Shown one piece after another: positions 51,969-61,831 of a DNA stretch of 64,000 nt. The notes under the pieces were generated by a model. It saw nothing but the letters and a program-made list of their open reading frames with translations. It did not search any database and was not told the DNA's origin. The stretch is from assembly GCA_949747905.1 (NCBI GenBank), contig CATKEF010000034.1, positions 1-64,000 on the forward strand, read 5' to 3'. Made by a program: the position numbers and the translations under genes. How positions within the stretch are numbered: position 1 is the first letter of the stretch; each line of letters starts with the position of its first letter. The stretch comes from an uncultured Eubacteriales bacterium (GTDB lineage: Bacteria; Bacillota; Clostridia; Christensenellales; Borkfalkiaceae).

Positions 51969-53264
51969 TATTTCATAAATATCTCCCGCACCGAGAAACA
52001 AAATCGCATCACCCTCCCCGGCACAAGACAAAAACTCGCGTATATCTTCGGGACAATCGCCGTACCTCGCGTTCTCAACATTTTGATATAATGTCAGCGC
52101 GCTTCCTGAATCGTCAAAGTACTCCCGCGCCGCGAAAGTTTTATATATGAGCAGATTCTCAATCGTAAGCAACACCGAAACAAACTGCGAAAAAAGATTT
52201 TTTGTGCGCGAATACGTGTGCGGCTGAAACACTACATACAATTTTTTCCCCGCTATATTTCCAGCGGTTTTCAGCGTGGCCTCGATTTCATCGGGGTGGT
52301 GCGCATAGTCGGCTATACATTTAGCACCGTTGAAATCACCAATTTCCTCAAAACGTCTTTCGACACCTGAAAACCGTTCTATCCCTCTTTTTATATCCGA
52401 AAACTCCAAACCCGCAGCGCAGGCGGCGGAAACGGCGGCAAGAGCATTCCAGATATTATGCAAACCGAAGACATTTAATTTGATTTCTCCAAGGATTTTG
52501 CCGTTACGACAAATCTCGAAACTGTATTTTCCTCCGTTGCAAGTTATATTTCGGGCATAAAAATCAGCTTTGTCATCTGTACCGAATTTTATCCCCCCTA
52601 CGGCAAATTCGCCCGAGCGCGATATACATTCTTCTGCGCCGCTCATAAAATCGATATAAGCCGCCCTGAGATTTTCCGCACTTCCGTAACACTCGAGATG
52701 GTCCGCCCCGTAATTGAGAACAACTGCTATATCGGGCTTTAAATACAGAAAATTCTTTTTAAATTCGCACGCCTCGGTTATAAAATAGTCATTGCCTCCG
52801 AAATACGCATTTTTGAAAGTCAAGTCCCGCCCGCCTATATGCGCGGCAAACGGTTTTCCCGAAGCAAAAAATATGTGCGTGAGCATAGAAGCACAAGTTG
52901 TTTTGCCGTGGCAACCAGAAACCGCAATGACTTTTTTGAATTTTCTTGAAATCAGGTATAGAAATTCGCCTCTTGAGACAATAATCTTTTTAAGGCTTTC
53001 AGCCTCTTTGAGTTGAACGTCGTTTTGCAAAATCGCGTCGGTATAAACTATAACGTCGTATTTATCAATACTGCCGCGTTTTTCACCAAACTCCACCGCG
53101 GCGCCCATTGCTTCGAGCTCCCTCGTATAGACGCTCTGCACCCTGTCACTGCCGCCGACGCGTTTACCGACAGACAGCATAAATTTTGCAAGCGCACTCA
53201 TACTTACGCCACCTATACCAATGAAATAAAAACTGCCGAAATTTTCCGGAATATCGTTTTGCAT
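51948..53264 (-). CDS. murC: UDP-N-acetylmuramate-L-alanine ligase
   Basis: FYFIGIGGVSMSALAKFMLSVGKRVGGSD, AVSGCHGKTTCASMLTHI, YAHHPDEIEATL. Confidence 0.95.
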   Translation of the reverse strand: MQNDIPENFGSFYFIGIGGVSMSALAKFMLSVGKRVGGSDRVQSVYTRELEAMGAAVEFGEKRGSIDKYDVIVYTDAILQNDVQLKEAESLKKIIVSRGEFLYLISRKFKKVIAVSGCHGKTTCASMLTHIFFASGKPFAAHIGGRDLTFKNAYFGGNDYFITEACEFKKNFLYLKPDIAVVLNYGADHLECYGSAENLRAAYIDFMSGAEECISRSGEFAVGGIKFGTDDKADFYARNITCNGGKYSFEICRNGKILGEIKLNVFGLHNIWNALAAVSAACAAGLEFSDIKRGIERFSGVERRFEEIGDFNGAKCIADYAHHPDEIEATLKTAGNIAGKKLYVVFQPHTYSRTKNLFSQFVSVLLTIENLLIYKTFAAREYFDDSGSALTLYQNVENARYGDCPEDIREFLSCAGEGDAILFLGAGDIYEIAKALLS

Positions 53265-53348
53265 ATTAAATTTTATTAAAAAATATTTACTTTTAGCACG
53301 AATTTTAAAGAATTTTATTATTTTAACAAAAAATTTTATATATAAGTG

Positions 53349-53377
53349 TTGAAATTCTTTTTCTTTTATTGTAAAAT
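53349..53377 (+). promoter_or_regulatory. Putative sigma-A-type promoter for spoVG
   Basis: TTGAAA - 17 nt - TAAAAT upstream of spoVG. Confidence 0.55.
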
Positions 53378-53412
53378 GAATTCAATGAAAGTATAATCTG
53401 GCAGGTGAAGTT

Positions 53413-53676
53413 ATGAAAATCTCAGATGTACGAATCAGGTTAGTTAACAAGGAGGACAATAAACTCAAGGCTGTCGCCTCGATTACCATCGAGAACTGTT
53501 TTGTGGTTCACGATATCAAAATTATCGAATCGAACGACGGCGCGTTTATTGCGATGCCCAGCAGAAAAACTAATGACGGCGAATATAAGGATATTGCACA
53601 TCCGCTGAACACCGAGACCCGAGAATTATTAAAACAAGCAATCCTTACGGCTTACTACGATGAACTTAACAAATAA
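53413..53676 (+). CDS. spoVG: Septation/RNA-binding regulator SpoVG
   Basis: [66 protein letters not shown]. Confidence 0.96.
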   Translation: MKISDVRIRLVNKEDNKLKAVASITIENCFVVHDIKIIESNDGAFIAMPSRKTNDGEYKDIAHPLNTETRELLKQAILTAYYDELNK

Positions 53677-53717
53677 GTCATTTAATTCTGACAGTTAAAT
53701 TAAACTGAATTTGTAGG

Positions 53718-53754
53718 ACGAAAAACCGCACGCATTGAGCGTGCGGTTTTTCGT
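53718..53754. terminator. Bidirectional terminator between spoVG and ftsZ
   Basis: ACGAAAAACCGCACGC ATTGA GCGTGCGGTTTTTCGT. Confidence 0.88.
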
Positions 53755-53769
53755 AATATTATTTTAAAA

Positions 53770-55056
53770 TCAGTCGTCTCCGCGCTTACGCCCCAAATCT
53801 CTGAGTCGTTGAACGAATTTCGGAACGGTCTTCTCGACCGGACGCTCTATAGGAGGCTCGACAACATCGCTACGCACCTGAGGCATTACCGGCTGAATAG
53901 GCTGTACAGGAGGTACAGGCGGCAATTCACGAATCGGGTCCATGCGAGTAGGTTGCAACGGCTGCTGCGGAACGGACTTATAATATGGTTCGTTGACTGA
54001 CATCCTTCTTATTCCGCCGCCGGCGTAACTCCCGGAATCGTAAAGCATTCCGCTGTTATATGCTCTTTGCTGCTCTTCTTCACGTTTATTATCGAAACCG
54101 GGAAATCCAGTAGCTATAACGGTAATTTCAACTTCGTCCTGCACATTGGGGTCTATTCTCGCCCCGAATATTATGTTCGCCGAAGCATCAACGACGCTCT
54201 TAACAAGCTCGGCAGCATCCGCAACCTCGTCAAAAGTCAAATCCTGACCACCGACGACGTTCAAAATAACGCCGCGCGCACCTTCAATCGTCGTTTCCAA
54301 CAGCGGACTGTTTACCGCGACTCTGACAGCCTCGATTATTCTGTTGTCGCCCTTTGCGACACCGACGCCCAGGTGAGCAATGCCCTTGTCTTTAAGTATA
54401 GTCTTGACGTCCGCGAAGTCGAGATTTATTAAAGCCGGATTGACGATAAGCTCGGAAAGACCTTTAATGCCCTGTTTAAGAATTTCATCCGCAATTTTAA
54501 GCGCTTCCGTCATCGGCGTATTCTTCGCAACAACGGTTCTTATCTTGTCATTGGGGATTACTATAAGAGTATCCACGTATTTTTTGAGATTGTCGAGACC
54601 CTTGACCGTATTTTCCATACGTTTCTTACCTTCGAAACTGAAAGGCTCGGTAACAACTGCAACGGTAAGAATTTTCATATCCCTTGCAATCTTAGCTATA
54701 ACCGGCGCAGCTCCCGTGCCAGTTCCGCCGCCCATGCCGGCGGTAATAAACAAAAGGTCCGTACCTTTAACCGCGTCGGTAAGCAACTCTTTACTCTCTT
54801 CCGCAGCCGCTCTGCCCACGTCGGGGTCCGCACCGGCACCTAGACCTTTTGTAAGTCCGACGCCAATCTGAATTTTGTTTTCACAGGGAGAAAGCGCAAG
54901 AATCTGGCTGTCCGTGTTGACCACGTAATACTCTGCACTCGTAATTCTCGCTTCCAACATTCTGTTGACCGCGTTGTTGCCCGCGCCGCCCACGCCTATT
55001 ACCTTTATTTTAGCTTTGCCCGTCAAAGTCGGGCGTTCGACCATATCGTTAAACAT
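53770..55056 (-). CDS. ftsZ: Cell division protein FtsZ
   Basis: VGGAGNNAVNRM, GMGGGTGTGAAPVIAKIA; C-terminal VPKFVQRLRDLGRKR resembles the conserved FtsZ tail peptide. Confidence 0.97.
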   Translation of the reverse strand: MFNDMVERPTLTGKAKIKVIGVGGAGNNAVNRMLEARITSAEYYVVNTDSQILALSPCENKIQIGVGLTKGLGAGADPDVGRAAAEESKELLTDAVKGTDLLFITAGMGGGTGTGAAPVIAKIARDMKILTVAVVTEPFSFEGKKRMENTVKGLDNLKKYVDTLIVIPNDKIRTVVAKNTPMTEALKIADEILKQGIKGLSELIVNPALINLDFADVKTILKDKGIAHLGVGVAKGDNRIIEAVRVAVNSPLLETTIEGARGVILNVVGGQDLTFDEVADAAELVKSVVDASANIIFGARIDPNVQDEVEITVIATGFPGFDNKREEEQQRAYNSGMLYDSGSYAGGGIRRMSVNEPYYKSVPQQPLQPTRMDPIRELPPVPPVQPIQPVMPQVRSDVVEPPIERPVEKTVPKFVQRLRDLGRKRGDD

Positions 55057-55087
55057 TATAACCTCCGTTTAATGTGTTTCGGTAGTT

Positions 55088-56212
55088 TTATCTATTTTTT
55101 TCATCGTTAAGCGCCATATCAATAAGACTGAACAAGGAGCCGAACCGCGGTTTATCGTAATACGGAATTTTCGGTGCAACAGCCTCAACCGCCTTGACAA
55201 GCCTGCCGGAAATATGTTCGACTGCCCCACGAATTGTTTTAACACCTTCACCGGTGACCAAAAGCGGTTTGCCTTCTATGCTTTTTCCCGAATAATTCTG
55301 CCTGCACTCTTCCAACGTTTCGCATATACCGTCCAGAGCCTCGCGTATTTTATCCCGCAATTCGACGGTAGGGAAAGAATAAACTTTTCCTTCATATACG
55401 CACTCTTCTTTTGCCGACAGCCGCTCCTTCGCGTTCAGATTGACAGTTTTCAGAAACTCCGACGCAACTTCGTAAGGCATATCGAACTCACTCATAAGAT
55501 ACATTGCAATGTGTCCGACACCTACCGAAAACGCTTCGCTGTACAAAAGTCCGTTACCGCGAACAACGCTGTACGTCGAAGAAATATCCCCGAAATCGAA
55601 TAAGACGGCGCAATCGTCACGAATTTCCGGCTCAACGAGATACATCGCCTCCGCATAAGGAGCGGGAAGCAAATTCACCGTCGCGATTTCCCCGAAACGC
55701 TTAAACGCATCCATAAGACAGCCGATAAAAGCGTTATCGCATCTGAAAAAACAAAAACTGCCCTGCAAACCGTCGCTCACGCAACCGACGGGATTTACGG
55801 TTTTACGCTTGTCCGATAATGTGTAATAAAGACATGAACTGCGAATAAACCGCCATTTGCCGTCGCTTGCGGGCATTGCCGCAGCCGCAAGTTCCTCCAT
55901 ATCGTAAGAAGTAATTTTTTTTAAATTGTGAAAACTCAGAGTTCTGTCTACGTTTACAAGCGAAAGAAATTCTCCCGGAACGCCCACATAAAACGATTTG
56001 ATTCCACCGAGCGAAGTAAGCGTTTTCCCCACGACGTCGCATACGGCGGAAGAAAAACTGCCGACATCCAGAAATTCGCCCTCCGCAAAACCGTCGTAAC
56101 ATGCGGTATATTTACTTTTGATAATAAACGTATTGTTTACACCCTTTTCGGCGACAACCGCCGTCATTTCACGGGAGCGAACGTCAAGAACCGCAACGTA
56201 TTTTCCACGCAT
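55088..56212 (-). CDS. ftsA: Divergent FtsA-like cell division protein
   Basis: Position directly upstream of ftsZ; actin-like fold remnants VAVLDVRSREMTAVVAE, VLFDFGDISSTYSVVRG, LLVTGEGVKTIRG. Confidence 0.78.
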   Translation of the reverse strand: MRGKYVAVLDVRSREMTAVVAEKGVNNTFIIKSKYTACYDGFAEGEFLDVGSFSSAVCDVVGKTLTSLGGIKSFYVGVPGEFLSLVNVDRTLSFHNLKKITSYDMEELAAAAMPASDGKWRFIRSSCLYYTLSDKRKTVNPVGCVSDGLQGSFCFFRCDNAFIGCLMDAFKRFGEIATVNLLPAPYAEAMYLVEPEIRDDCAVLFDFGDISSTYSVVRGNGLLYSEAFSVGVGHIAMYLMSEFDMPYEVASEFLKTVNLNAKERLSAKEECVYEGKVYSFPTVELRDKIREALDGICETLEECRQNYSGKSIEGKPLLVTGEGVKTIRGAVEHISGRLVKAVEAVAPKIPYYDKPRFGSLFSLIDMALNDEKNR

Positions 56213-56287
56213 TCCGCTATTTTTCCTTCCGTCTGTTTATATATAAAATTATATAATAGTGATTATATAAAAGTCAAACGATTAAAC

Positions 56288-56319
56288 AAAAAAAGCGGTG
56301 CCTCGGCACCGCTTTTTTT
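56288..56319 (-). terminator. Intrinsic terminator between ftsQ and ftsA
   Basis: AAAAAAAGCGGTGCC TC GGCACCGCTTTTTTT. Confidence 0.85.
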
Positions 56320-56325
56320 GCATTT

Positions 56326-57090
56326 TTATCCGTTTTTATCGTAAGTTGCCGCAACCGAACCGTCGGCAATTGTATAGCCGTAAATTTTACCGCTGAGTTT
56401 CTGTTCGCCCGACAATCCGTCGTACAGCGTGTAAACTGCGGAAATCTTTTCTTTCGTCATATTTTTATAGTTCTGCAATTCTATTTCAACGCCGCACCGA
56501 AGTCTGAAAATTATACGGTCTTTGCCCGATAATGCGGACGAACCGGAAAGGGCTACACTTTCGACAACGGAACGCAGAGACATAAACTTTGTTCCGAAAG
56601 CCGCGCTTACGTTTGCAAGCGCCTCTATATCCTCGTCGCATTCTACTCCTTCCAGAAGCACATCGGGCGCATTATCGTGTCCGTTCAGATAATTTTCCGA
56701 CGATTTCATATATTTTCCATTCTCGTCGTAAATTCCGTACTCTTCTCCGCGCCTGACCGCAAACGTCTCTTTTCTCTCTCTGATTGTGACGTTTAAAGTG
56801 CAAGGATATATTTTTTCGATTTTGTCCAGCGAATACGTACCGTTATCGACCGCATCGCGGATTTTTTCTTCGCCAACCGAAAATAAAAGACCGCCTCCGC
56901 AATGAGAAATTATATTTTCCTTTATCTCTGAAATTTTAACGGCTGCAAGTTCATCGTATTCATCGTAAACATAACTAAGCAAAGTTACGTTAACGTTTTT
57001 AACCGAGAACATAACGCCGAAGCCAATCGCAACCGCCACCACGAACACAACGGCTATCAATACATAAACTATTTTTCTTAAGTGTTGCAT
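56326..57090 (-). CDS. ftsQ: FtsQ/DivIB-type cell division protein
   Basis: Single N-terminal TM, POTRA-like region, YPCTLNVTIRERKETFAVRRGEEYGIYDENGKYM; dcw context. Confidence 0.82.
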   Translation of the reverse strand: MQHLRKIVYVLIAVVFVVAVAIGFGVMFSVKNVNVTLLSYVYDEYDELAAVKISEIKENIISHCGGGLLFSVGEEKIRDAVDNGTYSLDKIEKIYPCTLNVTIRERKETFAVRRGEEYGIYDENGKYMKSSENYLNGHDNAPDVLLEGVECDEDIEALANVSAAFGTKFMSLRSVVESVALSGSSALSGKDRIIFRLRCGVEIELQNYKNMTKEKISAVYTLYDGLSGEQKLSGKIYGYTIADGSVAATYDKNG

Positions 57091-57095
57091 AAGTC

Positions 57096-58352
57096 CTATA
57101 CGGACACTCTTACGATATCGCCTCCGAGCCCGCGCAATTTGTATTCGAAAGAGCCGTATCCCCTGTCAATATGGGAAATGTCCAGTATTTCACTTCTGCC
57201 GTCTGCGGCAAGCGCCGCAAGAACCAAAGCCGCGCCACCGCGCAAATCATGCGCGACAACGGTTGCGCCCTTGAATTTTTCAACTCCGCGCACAAAGGCG
57301 TTCCTGTTTATCACGGTTACGTCCGCGCCCATCTTTCTGAGCTCGGGAACGTATTTGAAACGCGTTTCGAAAAGGTTTTCCGTAACTATGGACTGTCCGC
57401 GGCAAATACAGCAAAGAGCCGTAATCTGCGCCTGCAAGTCCGTAGGAAATCCCGGATAAGGCTGAGTTTCTATGCTTTTGACGGAAGTTAATCTTCTATG
57501 ACTTTCCAATTCTATTTTATCATCATTTATCCGTATTTTGCAACCGTTTTCCCGCAATTTATGTAAAAGCGAACTTATATTTTCCGCATTTGCCTGTCTT
57601 AGTTCCACTTCCCCGCCGCACATTGCCGCGGCTATAAGAAAAGTGCCAGCCTCGATACGGTCCGGTATGGGAATATAGTCGCAGCCGCCGAGCTGTTTAA
57701 CCCCTCTGACCACAATCGTTCCGCTGCCGGCACCTTTTACGTTTGCCCCTATTTTGTTGAGAAAACGTTGCAAATCCTCAATCTCGGGTTCGCGCGCCGC
57801 GTTTTTAATTATGGTCACACCTTCCGCTTTGACAGCGGCAAGCATTATATTTTCGGTTGCACCCACGCTCGGACAATCAAGCATTATTTCGTCCCCGCGC
57901 AAGCTGTCGCACCGACATATTATGTATCCGTTTTCCTCGGTAATCTCGACCCCGAGTTTTTTTAAACCCGTGAGATGCAGGTCGACGGGACGCAGCCCTA
58001 TATCGCACCCTCCGGGATAAGCTATTTTAGCGGTACGAAACCGTGAAATGACAGAACCGAGCAAAAAAACCGACGACCGCAATTCATGCGCGAGTTCGCT
58101 CGGAATTTCGAAACAGTCCGCAGTGGAACTATCTATTATCAAATCGTTGCCCGAAAAAACCGCCTTGCAACCCAAACGAGTAAGAATTTTTACCATATTC
58201 TTCACGTCCGTGATGCCGGGCACGTTCCGCAACGTCACTTCGCCGTCCGTCAGAACCGTAGCGGCAAGCAGCGGAAGGACGGAATTTTTCGCCGCCTGCA
58301 CCGTAACGCTGCCGTACAGTTTGCTTCCTCCGTTTATTACGTATTTATCCAT
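57096..58352 (-). CDS. murA: UDP-N-acetylglucosamine 1-carboxyvinyltransferase
   Basis: MDKYVINGGSKLYGSVTVQAAKNSVLPLLAATVL, YPGGCDIGLRPVDLHL, PYPGFPTDLQAQ. ORF extends to a GTG at 58439, but ATG at 58352 fits homologues. Confidence 0.95.
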   Translation of the reverse strand: MDKYVINGGSKLYGSVTVQAAKNSVLPLLAATVLTDGEVTLRNVPGITDVKNMVKILTRLGCKAVFSGNDLIIDSSTADCFEIPSELAHELRSSVFLLGSVISRFRTAKIAYPGGCDIGLRPVDLHLTGLKKLGVEITEENGYIICRCDSLRGDEIMLDCPSVGATENIMLAAVKAEGVTIIKNAAREPEIEDLQRFLNKIGANVKGAGSGTIVVRGVKQLGGCDYIPIPDRIEAGTFLIAAAMCGGEVELRQANAENISSLLHKLRENGCKIRINDDKIELESHRRLTSVKSIETQPYPGFPTDLQAQITALCCICRGQSIVTENLFETRFKYVPELRKMGADVTVINRNAFVRGVEKFKGATVVAHDLRGGAALVLAALAADGRSEILDISHIDRGYGSFEYKLRGLGGDIVRVSV

Positions 58353-58407
58353 ATTAACTCCGAGTAGTAAAATATACTCTATTATATGGCGGACGAAGCC
58401 GGTCTTG

Positions 58408-59541
58408 TTAATCGGAGCGGGACACGTTATAAAGTACACCCATAGAAGCCATAGTTATTATAAGCGATGTATTGCCGCTGCTAATCAGAGGCAAAGGCAA
58501 TCCCGTAGGAGGTATTGCACCGCTCACGACCAAGGCGTTTATCATCACTTGAATTCCGTATACAAGAGTAAATCCCGCCGAAAGCAGAAAACCGAAACGG
58601 TTGTTGCAATTCTTCGCTATTCTGAATCCCCTGTAAACAATGAACGCAGACACGAAAAAAAACAGCGCCAACCCCAGAAACCCCAGCTCTTCCCCCATAA
58701 TCGCAAGAATAAAATCGCTCTCGGCAAAAGGCAGGAACCTGTATTTTTGTGTGGAATTAAACAACCCTTTACCAAAAAACCCGCCGTTTCCGAGCGCATA
58801 AAGAGATTGAATAAGCTGATACCCTTCGTCTTTCGGCGACGCCCATGGGTCAATAAAGGCGCTCAATCTTTGTAAACGATAAGGTTCTAAAATTATGAGC
58901 AGAGGCACAGCCACGACAAACGGTATAAGAATAAACGCGAATGTTTTCAGATTTGTTCCGCTGAGAAAAATTACCGCAAGCATCAAAAGCCCAACGCACA
59001 TGGTTATAGACATATTGGGCTCTATAATTATAAGAACGCAAAACATCATTCCCACGCCGAGTACGGGCAACACCCCTTTGACTGTCTTGACCTTCTCGTA
59101 ATTTTTAGAGAAATAAGCGGCGGCAAACAATACAAAAGCATATTTGGCAATTTCGGAAGGCTGAATAGTCACCCCGCCGAAGCCAATCCAACGAGTAGCT
59201 CCGTAATTGGTTATACCAATCCCCGGTACAAATACCAAAGCAAGCAGTATTACTGCTACAATTACCCCGGGGATTTTCAGTTTAGACAGTTTACGGTACG
59301 GCAAAAAACACACTCCCGCCATAGCGGCAGTTCCGAGCACTACGCCGAGAATCTGTTTTTTGACAAAATACCAACTATCGCCGTATTGCACCTGAGCCGT
59401 ATAAGAGCTGGCGGAATAAATCATAAGGCAGCCGAAACACGCCATTAAAAATACGCAAACTAAAAGCGGGACGTCTCCCGCTTTAGTAATTTTTTTCGCA
59501 CCGTTACCGGTATCTTTCCGCTTACTTAACGGCAGTTTCAT
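58408..59541 (-). CDS. ftsW: FtsW/SpoVE peptidoglycan glycosyltransferase
   Basis: SEDS protein: YGATRWIGFGGVTIQPSEIAKYAFVLF, AIMGEELGFLG, PTGLPLPLISSGNTSLI. Confidence 0.94.
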   Translation of the reverse strand: MKLPLSKRKDTGNGAKKITKAGDVPLLVCVFLMACFGCLMIYSASSYTAQVQYGDSWYFVKKQILGVVLGTAAMAGVCFLPYRKLSKLKIPGVIVAVILLALVFVPGIGITNYGATRWIGFGGVTIQPSEIAKYAFVLFAAAYFSKNYEKVKTVKGVLPVLGVGMMFCVLIIIEPNMSITMCVGLLMLAVIFLSGTNLKTFAFILIPFVVAVPLLIILEPYRLQRLSAFIDPWASPKDEGYQLIQSLYALGNGGFFGKGLFNSTQKYRFLPFAESDFILAIMGEELGFLGLALFFFVSAFIVYRGFRIAKNCNNRFGFLLSAGFTLVYGIQVMINALVVSGAIPPTGLPLPLISSGNTSLIITMASMGVLYNVSRSD

Positions 59542-60880
59542 TTATCTTTTCCACCAATTTCCTGAACGCCTCGCCGCGCTCCTCGTAATTTGCAAAGCTG
59601 TCGAAACTCGCGCTTGCCGGACTGAGCAGAACGCACTGTCCCTCCTTAACGACATATTCTGCGAGAAAGACTGCCGTTTCGAATTCGGAACATAATGAAA
59701 AACCCGAGAAGCCCGCCTTAAGCGCAGCATTGAGCAATTTAAACCTGTTTTCCCCGTAAATAACGGCGTGAATTACGTTTGTCGAAACAAGACCTTCGAA
59801 CAGCGGAGCATAATCGTCCCCCTTGTCCTTTCCGCCGAGAAGAATTACGGTTGGAGCTGTCATACTCTGAGCGGCTTTTATCGTAGCGTCGACGTTTGTT
59901 CCCTTGCTGTCGTTTATATATGTAACCCCGTTTACTTCCCTTATCTTTTCAACGCGATGACTTACGCCTTTAAACGCGCAAAGCGCGCGGGAAGCCTTTA
60001 CTTTGTCTATCCCCAGTATACCCGCTACGGCAACTGCCGCCAATGCATTATAAACGTTATGTACTCCGCCGACGGTCATTTCGCTTATATCAAAATATTT
60101 TTCACCTTTGAAATATATACTTCCGTCGCTGAAATATGCTCCGTCCACTTGCGACTGAACGGAAAAATAAATGACTTTTGCCTTTGTATTTTTCGCAAAG
60201 CCCCTTACAACGGGGTCGTCGTAGTTCAGTATAGCATATTCGCTTTCCCTGAGATTACGGAGAATTTTCGATTTAAGAAAAACATAGTTTTCCATGTTGT
60301 AATGGCGATTCATGTGGTCTTCGGTAATATTCGTGACGACGGCAATGTGCGGACGGAGACTTGAAAGAGTTTCAAGTTGGAAAGATGAAATTTCGATAAC
60401 GGCAAAATCATTAAAAGAAAGCTCTTCTACTTCCTTTACGAGAGGATTTCCGCAATTACCGCAAGCAACGCTATGTTCTCCCGCAGAATTCAGCATCTCG
60501 TTAATCATAGTAACGGTAGTAGTCTTTCCGTTTGTTCCCGTTACAGCAACCGAAGCAGCGCGAAGAAACAGCGCTCCGAGCTCCTCTTCCCCTATAATTG
60601 TTTTCCCCTGGCGCCTGAATGTCACAGGCAGATGCGCGTCTATGGGAATTCCAGGACTCAACACGAGAATATCGCACTTATTCGCGGCGACATCGCAACC
60701 GTCCGCAGTAACTATATGCGCACCGATTGAAGCGAGTTCGGACATAACCGCCGAAATATTCTCGCTGACAACATCGTCGTAAATATAGACTTCGGCACCT
60801 CTTTCAAGCAAAAAGCGGGCGCTGCTTTCACCCGAAACAGACATACCCGCAACAAAAAACTTCTGACCTCTGAAAAACAT
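59522..60880 (-). CDS. murD: UDP-N-acetylmuramoyl-L-alanine-D-glutamate ligase
   Basis: AVTGTNGKTTTVTMINEML, ISSFQLETL, YINDSKGTNVDATIKA. Confidence 0.95.
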   Translation of the reverse strand: MFFRGQKFFVAGMSVSGESSARFLLERGAEVYIYDDVVSENISAVMSELASIGAHIVTADGCDVAANKCDILVLSPGIPIDAHLPVTFRRQGKTIIGEEELGALFLRAASVAVTGTNGKTTTVTMINEMLNSAGEHSVACGNCGNPLVKEVEELSFNDFAVIEISSFQLETLSSLRPHIAVVTNITEDHMNRHYNMENYVFLKSKILRNLRESEYAILNYDDPVVRGFAKNTKAKVIYFSVQSQVDGAYFSDGSIYFKGEKYFDISEMTVGGVHNVYNALAAVAVAGILGIDKVKASRALCAFKGVSHRVEKIREVNGVTYINDSKGTNVDATIKAAQSMTAPTVILLGGKDKGDDYAPLFEGLVSTNVIHAVIYGENRFKLLNAALKAGFSGFSLCSEFETAVFLAEYVVKEGQCVLLSPASASFDSFANYEERGEAFRKLVEKINETAVK

Positions 60881-60886
60881 TTTACC

Positions 60887-61831
60887 TCACACAAAAATCA
60901 AACAAAATATTCCGACTAAGGCGGTGAGCGCAAAATATGCATAAGATATTTTACATTCGGTGTATCCCTTCATCTGAAAATGATGATGTATGGGAGCCAT
61001 CAAAAACACTCTCTTCCTTGTACGTTTATAATATATGACTTGTACAATAACGGATATTCCCGAAATTACGAACATAATTCCGATTATCGGAATATACAAA
61101 GTATTTCCCGAAAAAACAGAAAGACAAGAAACAAGTCCGCCCAGAGCAAGCGACCCAGTATCCCCCATAAAAATAACGGCTTTATTTGTATTGAAAAACA
61201 GAAAAGCCCCCAAGGCGCCCAATGCGACAAAACACATTTCGGCGCAGTTTGCATTTTGCATAAACAGCATAAGTCCGAGCACAAACAGATATCCGCAGCC
61301 TGTCCCACCAGCGAGGCCGTCGAGCCCATCCGTAAGATTAACACAATTCACGGTTGCCGTAAAAACAAATATGACGAGCGGAATTATACCCCAACTTATA
61401 TCCGCAGAATACCCACCGCCGAAAGGAATAAACAATTTCGTTATGCCGTTAAGATAACAGTATACTCCCGCAACAGTTGCGATAGCTACCTGAAAAAGAA
61501 TTTTCTGATACGGTTTGAGCCCTTCGTTTTCCTTATGATAAATTTTCAGAAAATCATCGAGAAAGCCTACCACCGTAAAACCTGCCGTAACCGCAAAGGT
61601 AAGATTTGCCTCGCCGTTCCCGAAACCACAAACGCATAAACCGACTATTATGAACGCCGCAATAAAGGCAAGACCGCCCATTGTAGGCGTCCCGCCCTTG
61701 TCTTTATGCTCTTTCACATAACCTAAGATGTACTGTCCCGCTTTCATTCGCCGCAAAAGCGGCAACAACAGCAGGAGCAATAAAAACGACGCCGCAAAAG
61801 CGCAAAGCGTACCAATAAAAACAGTTTTCAT
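60887..61831 (-). CDS. mraY: Phospho-N-acetylmuramoyl-pentapeptide transferase
   Basis: KDKGGTPTMGGLAF, VGFLDDFLKI, NLTDGLDGLAGG, HHHFQMKGYTE. Confidence 0.96.
   Translation of the reverse strand: MKTVFIGTLCAFAASFLLLLLLLPLLRRMKAGQYILGYVKEHKDKGGTPTMGGLAFIAAFIIVGLCVCGFGNGEANLTFAVTAGFTVVGFLDDFLKIYHKENEGLKPYQKILFQVAIATVAGVYCYLNGITKLFIPFGGGYSADISWGIIPLVIFVFTATVNCVNLTDGLDGLAGGTGCGYLFVLGLMLFMQNANCAEMCFVALGALGAFLFFNTNKAVIFMGDTGSLALGGLVSCLSVFSGNTLYIPIIGIMFVISGISVIVQVIYYKRTRKRVFLMAPIHHHFQMKGYTECKISYAYFALTALVGIFCLIFV

Noticed and set aside
58353-58439. 29-residue N-terminal extension of murA from a GTG codon
   Set aside because: Not homologous to MurA N-termini; MDKYVINGGSKLYG is the expected start.
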